Positions 1 through 5,979 are shown, numbered from the stretch's first letter. The stretch is DNA of 7,092 nucleotides from Actinomycetota bacterium (GCA_028696435.1 JAQVHC010000063.1:1-7092); one strand, 5' to 3'. The notes: a model not told the origin generated them from the letters alone. Numbers and translations: made by a program.

Positions 1-191
1 TGTTTTTTATTTGAGCTAAATTCGTTTACCAGCTTTGATACAGAGGCAGGTATAACTTCTTTGTGCTTTAAAAAGGTCAATACATTGTCAGGGCCTATTT
101 TTTTTATAAAATAGCCTGCAATTGCTCCTATAATTGCACCGCCTATTACAAAATTCAAAATGGAACTATCAAATTTTTTTTCTGTGCTCAT
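1..191 (-). CDS. Small glycine-zipper membrane protein, N-terminal part (runs off left edge)
   Basis: The minus strand opens with ATG at 191-189, preceded by a strong Shine-Dalgarno (GGAGGT, the complement of 200-205) eight bases upstream. This is the clearest ribosome site in the window. Sixty-three codons follow without a stop before the edge, so the C-terminus is missing. The peptide begins MSTEKKFDSS. A hydrophobic segment at residues 11-29 carries a glycine-zipper pattern (G17, G18, G22, G26) and is followed by two lysines, then a mostly soluble stretch rich in K, V and S. The architecture resembles small YtxH-like or other single-span membrane proteins with a GxxxG helix, but I cannot assign a family. 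It diverges from the transporter gene to its right. The gene is real on the evidence of the ribosome site and coding pattern; its function is unknown. Confidence 0.7.
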   Translation of the reverse strand, partial: MSTEKKFDSSILNFVIGGAIIGAIAGYFIKKIGPDNVLTFLKHKEVIPASVSKLVNEFSSNKK

Positions 192-242
192 TGTATACTA
201 CCTCCAGAGAAAATATTTTTTATTAAATACTGATATTTAAAC

Positions 243-265
243 TTTTATAAAATCTTTTTATAAAA
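243..265. repeat. Two direct copies of the palindrome TTTTATAAAA
   Basis: The 10-base palindrome TTTTATAAAA occurs at 243-252 and again at 256-265, with a 13-base offset. Both lie in the promoter region upstream of the minus-strand small membrane-protein gene. They could be operator half-sites, -10-like elements or simple AT-rich composition. Nothing else ties them to a regulator. Confidence 0.35.
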
Positions 266-271
266 CCAGGA

Positions 272-313
272 AAATTATAATGATATTAAAAAATATTTGA
301 GTCATTATAATTT
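272..313. repeat. Perfect 12-bp inverted repeat with 18-base spacer
   Basis: The left arm AAATTATAATGA (272-283) is the exact reverse complement of the right arm TCATTATAATTT (302-313). The 18-base spacer contains a smaller dyad (ATATT at 283-287 and AATAT at 292-296). The right arm runs two bases into the proposed -35 element of the transporter promoter. It could be a regulator binding site or an AT-rich cruciform. No T-tract or GC stem suggests a terminator. Confidence 0.5.
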
Positions 314-339
314 GTATATTTTTTTTCATAATTTATAAT
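312..339 (+). promoter_or_regulatory. Candidate sigma-70 promoter for the queuosine precursor transporter
   Basis: A perfect -10 hexamer TATAAT lies at 334-339 and a partial -35 TTGTAT at 312-317, with a 16-base spacer. Transcription would start near 346 and give a leader of about 49 bases. The surroundings are very AT-rich, so chance TATAAT matches are common. The position relative to the gene and the spacer length support the call moderately. Confidence 0.4.
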
Positions 340-394
340 ACTAAAATATCAATAATAAAAAAACAAATAAGAAAATATTTTTTGAAATAGCTAT

Positions 395-1105
395 ATGAAT
401 AAAATGAATTCTCCTCCAGTCAAACAGATAGATGCTCCAGAGCGGTTCAAGTATTTTAACCTGATAACCGGTCTTTTTGTTGCTACTCTGATTATTTCAA
501 ACATAGCTTCAACAAAAATAGTTGAGATCTGGAAATTTACCTTTGATGGCGGGACAATCCTTTTCCCTCTTTCATACATTTTTGGGGATATACTGACCGA
601 GGTATATGGTTATAGAAAAAGCAGACAGGTAATATGGATAGGGTTTTTGTGTGCATTCCTCATGTCTTTTACCCTAAACCTGGTAGGCTTTATAAAACCT
701 GCCAGTGGGTGGGAATATCAGGAAGCTTATATGGTTATACTTGGCCAGACTCCAAGAATAGTTGCAGCTTCTCTTATTGCATATTTTGCAGGTGAATTTT
801 CAAATTCGTACGTACTGGCAAAAATGAAAATTCTTACAAAAGGAAAATGGCTTTTTGCCAGAACAATTGGCTCAACTATAGTAGGTGAGGCTATTGATAC
901 TATTATTTTTGTGACAGTTGCATTTCTGGGAGTATATGATAACAAACTGGTGTTTTTAATAATTATATCTAATTATATTTTTAAAGTTTCGCTTGAAATT
1001 ATTTTTACTCCTATTACATATGCAATTGTAGGATTTTTAAAAAGAGCAGAAAAAATCGATTGGTTTGATTACGGAACTAATTTTAATCCATTTATTTTTC
1101 CCTGA
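395..1105 (+). CDS. yhhQ: Queuosine precursor transporter, YhhQ/VUT family (DUF165)
   Basis: This 236-residue integral membrane protein matches the YhhQ (COG1738, TIGR00697) family in length and hallmark segments. These are SNIASTKIVEI in the first helix (35-45), the signature PLSYIFGDILTEVYGYRKSR (58-77), and a helix near 158-180 with an acidic pair (E165, D168) in GEAIDTIIF. About six membrane spans are visible (roughly 21-40, 53-66, 78-100, 120-142, 158-180, 186-215). YhhQ of E. coli imports the queuosine precursors preQ0 and preQ1 for tRNA wobble modification. The same role is inferred here. The ATG at 395 is the first possible start after an in-frame TGA at 383-385, but no good Shine-Dalgarno precedes it. 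A second ATG at 404 is an alternative. The gene faces DUF1287 tail to tail, 21 bases apart, and no queuosine synthesis gene is in view. Confidence 0.92.
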   Translation: MNKMNSPPVKQIDAPERFKYFNLITGLFVATLIISNIASTKIVEIWKFTFDGGTILFPLSYIFGDILTEVYGYRKSRQVIWIGFLCAFLMSFTLNLVGFIKPASGWEYQEAYMVILGQTPRIVAASLIAYFAGEFSNSYVLAKMKILTKGKWLFARTIGSTIVGEAIDTIIFVTVAFLGVYDNKLVFLIIISNYIFKVSLEIIFTPITYAIVGFLKRAEKIDWFDYGTNFNPFIFP

Positions 1106-1126
1106 TGAATATATGGATATCCGGTT

Positions 1127-1996
1127 TTAATCGACTTCAGGCTGTGGGTAACGGTAATGTCCCACTATTTTGTATTCCATAAGGACATCAACTTCACTGA
1201 TTCTACCTAATTCGCTGGAAATCATTATTACAAGCGGAATTCCGTCATCGCTGGTGTGAGGAGAAATAAATCCGGCAAGATCTGAGTAGGGATTATCTTC
1301 ATCAAATTGGAAGTAAACAATATCACCAGGCTGCCATATAAGATTCGCGTCTTCGCTCTCAGGATCGAATTCGTTTGGTAGTGTTAAAGCATTACGACTG
1401 AAGAATTTTTCCTGAAAAAAAACATCTCTAAAGTCAATATATTTTATTGGTGTTTCTCTCCCTTTTATATCCATCGGGTAATCCTTTTTGTGGTCAATCA
1501 TATCCTGATATATTAATTCCATAAGATCATAACCACATTCCTTTAAAGTTACTGATATTACATCAGTAGATATCCATATATTGTTCTGAGGATAACCTGT
1601 ATCGGGGAAAACCTCGTACCCGTATTCTATATCTTCTTCAAGAAGTTCTAGGGTTTTTAAAACTATATTTTTCTGGATATCTGATAAATTTGCATTCTCA
1701 GCCCCATTTGACTGGCTTTCACCTGATTCTTCTGAAGAATTTTCTTCAGAAGAATATGTTCCAATAGTTTTCATAGTTTCTGGCTCTGGTTTTTTGTAAG
1801 CTGTATCAACAGTAAGTTCTGAAAGAGGATAGTCAATGCTGGACTTAAAAAGATTATCAGGTAATTTAATCACTCTGCCGTAATAGAATGACTTTAAACT
1901 CAGCATCTGCAGTAGAGCTATTACTATAACAGTAAAGACTATGTAGCTGTAACTGTGGTTTCTTCTAAGTTGTTTCTTCCTTATTCTGTATTCCAT
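1127..1996 (-). CDS. Membrane-anchored DUF1287 protein, probably lacking catalytic residues
   Basis: This 289-residue protein has a basic N-terminus, one membrane helix (about 17-35) and an acidic Ser/Glu/Asn-rich linker (82-103). The C-terminal domain (about 108-289) follows the DUF1287 family order. The segment STDVISVTLKECGYDL (143-158) matches the family's GVCTDVxxRAxxxxGxDL block. Then come QDM and KDYP (164-173), YIDFRDV (186-192), WQPGDIVYF (221-229), a glycine-rich strand (240-246), IPLVI (253-257) and the closing IVGHYRYP (277-284). From memory, family members carry Cys before TDV, His in HIGIVS and His in VIHN. Here Ser143, Leu240 and Met258 stand in those places, so the enzyme-like site looks lost. 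The exported side is probably the C-terminal domain. The cellular role of DUF1287 is unknown to me. The start lies within a 31-bp tandem repeat. Family assignment is fairly sure; inactivity is an inference. Confidence 0.8.
   Translation of the reverse strand: MEYRIRKKQLRRNHSYSYIVFTVIVIALLQMLSLKSFYYGRVIKLPDNLFKSSIDYPLSELTVDTAYKKPEPETMKTIGTYSSEENSSEESGESQSNGAENANLSDIQKNIVLKTLELLEEDIEYGYEVFPDTGYPQNNIWISTDVISVTLKECGYDLMELIYQDMIDHKKDYPMDIKGRETPIKYIDFRDVFFQEKFFSRNALTLPNEFDPESEDANLIWQPGDIVYFQFDEDNPYSDLAGFISPHTSDDGIPLVIMISSELGRISEVDVLMEYKIVGHYRYPQPEVD
1726..1755. repeat. 30-bp near-perfect palindrome inside the DUF1287 gene
   Basis: Bases 1726-1739 are the exact reverse complement of 1742-1755, around a central TT. 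Each arm also contains the self-palindrome TTCTTCnGAAGAA (1727-1739 and 1742-1754), so the block reads equally as a 15-bp direct repeat. On the minus strand it encodes SSEENSSEE in the acidic linker. The symmetry probably arises because Ser codons TCT/TCA next to Glu codon GAA are mutually palindromic, but the transcript could form a strong hairpin here. Confidence 0.75.
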
Positions 1997-2033
1997 CTTT
2001 TAGTTTCTTCCTTATTCTGTATTCTATCTTTTA
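1972..2033. repeat. 31-bp tandem duplication spanning the DUF1287 start codon
   Basis: Bases 1972-2002 and 2003-2033 are two head-to-tail 31-bp copies with a single difference, at 1994 versus 2025. On the minus strand the gene-proximal copy contains the ATG and the first eight codons. The upstream copy carries ATA where the ATG should be. The codons AGG-AAG of the upstream copy fall 10 bases before the real ATG and form the only Shine-Dalgarno-like sequence (AAGGAAG, complement of 2007-2013). Since 31 is not a multiple of three, the upstream copy cannot extend the protein in frame. The two copies are almost identical, so the duplication is either recent or still under selection. Confidence 0.9.
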
Positions 2034-2060
2034 ATATAATATATTACACGACAAGTTTAA
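2033..2060 (-). promoter_or_regulatory. Weak candidate promoter for the DUF1287 gene
   Basis: Read on the minus strand, TTAAAC (2055-2060) and TATATT (2033-2038) are 16 bases apart. The -10 abuts the outer edge of the upstream 31-bp repeat copy, so transcription would start within that copy and give a leader of about 30 bases. Only the -10 is a fair match, and the AT-rich background makes chance matches likely. Confidence 0.2.
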
Positions 2061-2122
2061 GAGGGTAAACATCTTTTATATAAAAATCAAGGCTTAATTG
2101 TAAAAAAAATATTAAAAATTTA

Positions 2123-2146
2123 AAATTGCTATATAAATTGCTGTAT
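2123..2146. repeat. 12-bp imperfect tandem repeat
   Basis: AAATTGCTATAT (2123-2134) is followed at once by AAATTGCTGTAT (2135-2146), with one mismatch, and then by a partial third copy AAATT (2147-2151). It lies in the middle of the cysK/DUF1287 intergenic region. It may be a regulator site or replication slippage. Confidence 0.6.
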
Positions 2147-2225
2147 AAATTTAATGGATGTGAGAAAATAGAAGCGTTTGATTTAAAGAGTTATAAATCA
2201 ATGAATTGGCTCAGAGTAATATAAG

Positions 2226-2256
2226 TTGTCCATAAAACAAGTGATATGGATATAAA
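2226..2256 (+). promoter_or_regulatory. Weak candidate promoter for cysK
   Basis: TTGTCC (2226-2231, four of six matches to TTGACA) and TATAAA (2251-2256) are 19 bases apart, which is longer than ideal. This would place the transcript start near 2263 and leave a leader of about 80 bases. Perfect TATAAT hexamers also occur at 2317-2322 and 2329-2334, but without a recognisable -35, and would give almost no leader. The true promoter is undecided. Confidence 0.25.
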
Positions 2257-2343
2257 AGAGTAAGCTGTGTAGGAATTATAGAGATCCGGACAAAATATTA
2301 TCGGTAGAATGAATCTTATAATAAATATTATAATAAGTAGAAC

Positions 2344-3288
2344 ATGGATAGAATAAATAGAATATTTAATGATATAACTGAAACAGTGGGTAGAACACCT
2401 CTTGTAAAGATAAACAAGCTGGCTGAGGGGACTGGTGCAGCAGTTTTTGCAAAATTAGAGTCATTTAATCCGCTCTCAAGTGTGAAAGACAGAGTCGGGT
2501 TTGCGATGATTAAAGCAGCAGAAGATAATGGATTAATAAACAGGGATACAGTTATAGTGGAACCAACAAGCGGAAATACCGGTATCGCACTGGCTTTTGT
2601 ATGTGCAGCAAAGGGATACAGGCTGGTTCTCACTATGCCTGATACGATGAGCATAGAACGTAGGAAACTTCTTTCAATATTTGGAGCCAGCCTCATCCTT
2701 ACAGATGGTTCAAAAGGAATGAAAGGAGCTATCGAAGAAGCTGAGAGGATTCAGAGAAAAATAAAAAATAGTTTTATGCCACAGCAGTTTAATAATCCGG
2801 CAAATCCGGAAATACATCGTAAAACGACTGCAGAGGAGATATGGGCAGATACAGATGGTAGCGTCGATATATTTGTGGCAGGTGTAGGCACAGGAGGGAC
2901 TATTACAGGTGTGGGAGAAGTTTTAAAGGAAAGAAAACCCTCTGTTAGAATTGTAGCTGTTGAGCCTGCTGGGTCGCCTGTTCTTTCAGGTGGTAGATCC
3001 GGACCCCATAAGATTGAGGGAATAGGAGCTGGATTTGTTCCGGGTGTTTTAAATACCTCTATACTCGATGAAGTAATGACAGTTACAGATGAGGAAGCAG
3101 TAATTATGTCACAGAGGATAATGAAAGAGGAAGGAATACTTGTTGGAATATCAAGTGGAGCAGCAATGTTTGCTGCACTGGATATAGCTAAACAAAAGGA
3201 ATCAGAAAATAAAAATATTGTTGTTATTTTGCCGGATACAGGAGAGAGATATCTTTCAACTCCTTTATTCAGGAAATTCGGGGAATGA
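2344..3288 (+). CDS. cysK: Cysteine synthase (O-acetylserine sulfhydrylase), PLP-dependent
   Basis: CysK joins O-acetyl-L-serine and sulfide to give L-cysteine plus acetate in the cytoplasm, using pyridoxal phosphate. At 314 residues the protein has the usual CysK length and no C-terminal CBS domains. Visible motifs are the PLP-binding lysine K48 in SSVKDR, the substrate loop TSGNTG (75-80), the phosphate-binding GTGGT (182-186), the KIEGIGAGF segment (223-231), GISSGA (268-273) with the serine that contacts the PLP ring, and LPDTGERYLST (296-306). All key residues are present, so an active enzyme is expected. Start: ATG at 2344, with an in-frame TAG two codons upstream (2338-2340) excluding an earlier start. 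No good Shine-Dalgarno is present. The gene stands alone, with no cysE or sulfate-assimilation gene beside it. CysM or cystathionine beta-synthase-like activity cannot be fully excluded, but CysK fits best. Confidence 0.96.
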   Translation: MDRINRIFNDITETVGRTPLVKINKLAEGTGAAVFAKLESFNPLSSVKDRVGFAMIKAAEDNGLINRDTVIVEPTSGNTGIALAFVCAAKGYRLVLTMPDTMSIERRKLLSIFGASLILTDGSKGMKGAIEEAERIQRKIKNSFMPQQFNNPANPEIHRKTTAEEIWADTDGSVDIFVAGVGTGGTITGVGEVLKERKPSVRIVAVEPAGSPVLSGGRSGPHKIEGIGAGFVPGVLNTSILDEVMTVTDEEAVIMSQRIMKEEGILVGISSGAAMFAALDIAKQKESENKNIVVILPDTGERYLSTPLFRKFGE

Positions 3289-3494
3289 TAGCCAGATGCA
3301 GTGATGGCCAAAAGCTAATGGTTTTAATAATGAATGGATTATGATGACGACTGCGTTTTTAAGCTAATTCTAAGGATATTTAATTTAGCTAATAATTACA
3401 GAAAATAATCGGTCAGGAATAAAAATAAAATAAAATAAAATTAAACAGATTAGAAACAAAACAAATAAAGTAGATAAAATAAGGTAAAAAATAA
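3289..3494. other. Convergent intergenic region between cysK and the transglycosylase gene
   Basis: This 206-bp stretch lies between two convergent stop codons. It is A-rich on the plus strand, especially after 3420, so the minus-strand transcript reads through a T-rich tail. No GC-rich stem followed by a T-run is visible for either gene. The heptamer AGCTAAT occurs three times (3313-3319, 3362-3368, 3387-3393), and TTAGCT at 3385-3390 can pair with AGCTAA at 3362-3367 as a weak six-base stem. No open frame with a ribosome site was seen. Confidence 0.5.
3422..3441. repeat. AAAAT pentanucleotide microsatellite (four units)
   Basis: Four exact AAAAT units run from 3422 to 3441 in the A-rich convergent intergenic region. 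This is a short, slippage-prone tract with no gene overlap and most likely no function. Confidence 0.7.
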
Positions 3495-5882
3495 TTAGTT
3501 TCCATAAAGCATCTGATAGAAGTAATAATTCCCCATTACTCTTTTTACATATTCTCTCGTCTGTTCATAAGTAATGCTTTCAATAAATTCATCAATATCC
3601 ATATTACCCCTATCAGAAACCCAGCCACTCATTCTGCCTGGCCCGCCATTATATGCACCGGCACAGTAGAACTTATTCTGGTTAAAATTATCAAGCTGCT
3701 GTCTTAAATAGAAAGTGCCCATTTTAATATTTATGTCAGGGTCTGTAAGCATATTAACATTATAATTTGAGATGCCAAGCTGCCTGGCGATACCCTCTCC
3801 TGTAGAAGGCATAATTTGCATGAGACCCCGTGCTCCGGCATAAGAGATAGCGTCTGGCATAAAATTGCTCTCCTGTCTTATTACAGCCAGTATAAAGAGC
3901 GGGTCAACATTATACTGGCTACTGTATTTTTGAACATATTCCTTAAAACCGTAAGGATAATAAAGGTAATAAAGATAATCAGTATGATTCTTATCAAGTA
4001 TGGATTTTAGTTTTTTAAAGTTCTTGCCAATCATATTTATAGAATTAGAATAATTACTGGACTTAAAATATAATGTTGCAATTCCAAGAATTTTTGATGG
4101 GCTTTCTTCAATTTCTTTTTTTCCTGCCTCTATCTCAAGTGAAGCGCTGTTTAAAAATCCAAGCTTTAGAAATTCAATAGCCTTATTTATATGGCTGTGG
4201 CTGTGGCTGATATTTGTATGGCCATCACTGTTATTTTCATCTGTATTATAGTTGTGGTTTTCTTCTTCCAGAATAGAATACACATCCGGTAGAATGTTCG
4301 AAATCCCGGGATTTTCAGGATTCAAATTATTATTTATTTTTTTGATTTCTACCGATATATTCATGTTTTTAAGCATTTCAGCAGCTGCGAAGGTGTAATA
4401 TGAGTAAGAGTTTAAATTTACGATTTTCTGGTATAAACTTGCTGCTGTATTATTTTCTCCCATTTTCTGGCTGCATTTTGCTGTCCAGAATAATCCTTTC
4501 TCCTCAAGCTGGGTTCCTTCATGTGAAGATGCATAACTGGAGAACGTCGCTCTGGCTGAGCTGTAATCACCTGCTCTGTATTGTATAAGCCCGAGTTCCC
4601 ATAATGCATCGGCCAGCTTATCGCCGGATGGATATTCTGTATGTACTCTTTTAAAGTAAGATGCTGCGTTTGTAAAATCGCCTCTTTGAGAATATATTCT
4701 TCCAATCCTGTAAAGGGCATCATCACTAAAATTGCTTGATGGGAAAAGTTTTACAAGTCTTTGATAGTACGATATAGCATCATCAGTCGCATTCAGATTT
4801 GTAAGCGCCATAGCCGTAAAATAAAGGCTATCATCAGCTACAGACCCCGAAGGGGATTTTTCATAAGCCCTGATAAGATAATCTCTTGCGTGACTGTAAT
4901 CAAGAAGCCTGTAATAGCACATTCCAATTTGAAAAAGCGTCTTACTGTGAAGTTCCTGAGTCAAAGAACCCGAGTAATCTCCCTGAAGTATCCGGTTATA
5001 TTCACCCATAGCATCATTATACTGATAAGCGTCAAAGAAAATTCCACCTCTCGCAAAGAGCTGATTTGCCTCCGGGATAAATGGCTCGATTAACGGGTCC
5101 TCATCTGCAATCCGGTTTAAATTCACCAGAGAGTAATCCGAATATTCATTTAAAGGATATTTCAGCCATATTTCTTTATAATTATTAAAGGCTGCCTCTT
5201 TTTTACCGTTTTTTTCCTGGCAGTATGCAAGCTGGAACAAACAGTATGGCTTATATGTCGAATCAGGGAAAGTAGTCTGGAACTTATCGTATTCGCTTTC
5301 AGCAGTAGCATAATCTTCCTTAATGTAGAATACATCAGCATATTCAATGCTGGCTTTTTCTACCCATATACTATCGGGATAGTTTTCTATTAGTTTTAAA
5401 TAATATTCTTCAGCTTGATTATATTTTTCCTGCATTAAGAGGCTTTTTGCAAGATAGTAATAAATATGGTCCTGGATAATGATATAATCATCCTTAATTT
5501 TGTTTAAACAATATTCGGCTAATAAGTACGAACCATCTTCAAAATACTCTACAGCCTGTGTAAAATATGATCTCAATTCTTCAATTCCAGCATCTCCTGC
5601 AGCGACTTCAGATTTACCAGAAGTTAGATTATCTGCATTGTTTATCTCCGGGTCTACCTTCTCTGCGGTATTGTCTGTTTCCATAATGTCATCGGAATCA
5701 CTTTTGTTATCATTGGCTGGTTGTTCATTGGTTAACTGTTTCTCCTCTATTTCTGCTTCATCGGCGGGCTTTGACCCAAAAAAATCAATGCTTATATAAC
5801 TGCAGGATTGTATGGTTAAAAATAAAACAATTATTAATATTACAGATAATAGATGAGTGATAATTTTTATTTTTTCGATCAT
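3495..5882 (-). CDS. Slt-type lytic transglycosylase lipoprotein with TPR superhelix
   Basis: This 795-residue exported enzyme is predicted to cleave the MurNAc-GlcNAc bond of peptidoglycan, leaving 1,6-anhydro ends. Residues 1-26 are a signal peptide ending in a lipobox-like IQSC with Cys27, so lipid anchoring is likely. An acidic disordered linker (38-100) follows. About nine TPR-like helical pairs span roughly 104-490 and often end in YP or FP. SYYTFAAAEML (494-504) resembles the segment that precedes the catalytic part in Slt70-type enzymes. A linker with a His/Ser cluster (555-564) comes next, then the SLT domain (about 642-795). Its motifs are QES with the catalytic glutamate E671, GLMQIMPST (686-694), AYNGG (743-747) and EQTREYV (773-779), all intact. 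The ATG at 5882 gives a proper signal peptide but lacks a clear Shine-Dalgarno. The gene diverges from the patatin gene. The closest named relative is slt; the TPR part could dock partner proteins. Confidence 0.93.
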   Translation of the reverse strand: MIEKIKIITHLLSVILIIVLFLTIQSCSYISIDFFGSKPADEAEIEEKQLTNEQPANDNKSDSDDIMETDNTAEKVDPEINNADNLTSGKSEVAAGDAGIEELRSYFTQAVEYFEDGSYLLAEYCLNKIKDDYIIIQDHIYYYLAKSLLMQEKYNQAEEYYLKLIENYPDSIWVEKASIEYADVFYIKEDYATAESEYDKFQTTFPDSTYKPYCLFQLAYCQEKNGKKEAAFNNYKEIWLKYPLNEYSDYSLVNLNRIADEDPLIEPFIPEANQLFARGGIFFDAYQYNDAMGEYNRILQGDYSGSLTQELHSKTLFQIGMCYYRLLDYSHARDYLIRAYEKSPSGSVADDSLYFTAMALTNLNATDDAISYYQRLVKLFPSSNFSDDALYRIGRIYSQRGDFTNAASYFKRVHTEYPSGDKLADALWELGLIQYRAGDYSSARATFSSYASSHEGTQLEEKGLFWTAKCSQKMGENNTAASLYQKIVNLNSYSYYTFAAAEMLKNMNISVEIKKINNNLNPENPGISNILPDVYSILEEENHNYNTDENNSDGHTNISHSHSHINKAIEFLKLGFLNSASLEIEAGKKEIEESPSKILGIATLYFKSSNYSNSINMIGKNFKKLKSILDKNHTDYLYYLYYPYGFKEYVQKYSSQYNVDPLFILAVIRQESNFMPDAISYAGARGLMQIMPSTGEGIARQLGISNYNVNMLTDPDINIKMGTFYLRQQLDNFNQNKFYCAGAYNGGPGRMSGWVSDRGNMDIDEFIESITYEQTREYVKRVMGNYYFYQMLYGN

Positions 5883-5933
5883 AGTATTTAAAGTAATATC
5901 GGCTGTTAAATATATTTATATTGAGTAAGCACT

Positions 5934-5962
5934 ATTATAAATAAAATTGATTGTTAAGTCAC
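5934..5962 (-). promoter_or_regulatory. Candidate promoter for the lytic transglycosylase gene
   Basis: On the minus strand, GTGACT (5957-5962, four of six matches to TTGACA) and a perfect TATAAT (5934-5939) are separated by exactly 17 bases. The start would lie near 5927, giving a leader of about 45 bases. The spacing is ideal and the -10 perfect, which makes this one of the better promoter candidates in the window. Confidence 0.45.
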
Positions 5963-5966
5963 TTAA
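5954..5966. repeat. 13-bp palindrome TTAAGTCACTTAA over the -35 of the transglycosylase promoter
   Basis: TTAAGT and ACTTAA are perfect inverted arms around a central C. The palindrome covers the whole proposed -35 hexamer of the minus-strand promoter, a typical place for a repressor operator. No regulator gene is in view, so operator function is an inference. Confidence 0.4.
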
Positions 5967-5979
5967 AGAGTAAAATATG

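Larger units (their letters stand above)
1997..2343. other. 347-bp AT-rich divergent intergenic region (DUF1287 / cysK)
   Basis: This gap separates the divergent DUF1287 and cysK starts. It contains the upstream copy of the 31-bp duplication, a 12-bp imperfect tandem repeat near 2123-2146 and weak promoter-like elements for both genes. Only very short open frames exist. I see no T-box (no GGGTGGNACCGCG-like antiterminator), no SAM riboswitch pattern, no tRNA and no GC-rich terminator hairpin. Confidence 0.6.

Noticed and set aside
192..394. preQ1 riboswitch upstream of the queuosine precursor transporter
   Set aside because: No pseudoknot pattern with a C-rich loop and an A-rich AAAAAACTAA-type tail was found; the leader is almost entirely A and T.
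1115..1122. GGATATCC palindrome between the transporter and DUF1287 stops as a bidirectional terminator
   Set aside because: An 8-base palindrome with no loop cannot form a terminator hairpin, and no T-run follows on either strand.
2251..2278. CymR-type cysteine-regulator site ending in GGAATT upstream of cysK
   Set aside because: GGAATT is present at 2273-2278, but the preceding bases match the remembered consensus only in part, so chance is likely.
2310..2357. 15-codon leader peptide overlapping the cysK start
   Set aside because: There is no ribosome site, no cysteine codons and no attenuator hairpin; short frames are expected in AT-rich DNA.
2751..3311. Long minus-strand open frame (186 codons) opposite cysK
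   Set aside because: It lies almost wholly antisense to the clearly coding cysK, has no ribosome site, and its Ser/Thr/Pro/Ile-rich product looks like a reverse-frame shadow.
3291..3390. Rho-independent terminator after cysK
   Set aside because: Possible stems (GCCA/TGGC at about 3291-3308, AGCTAA/TTAGCT at 3362-3390) are short, have long loops and lack a following T-run.
4418..4726. Minus-strand 102-codon frame within the transglycosylase gene
   Set aside because: It overlaps the TPR-coding frame on the same strand, in another phase, and shows no domain or ribosome site.
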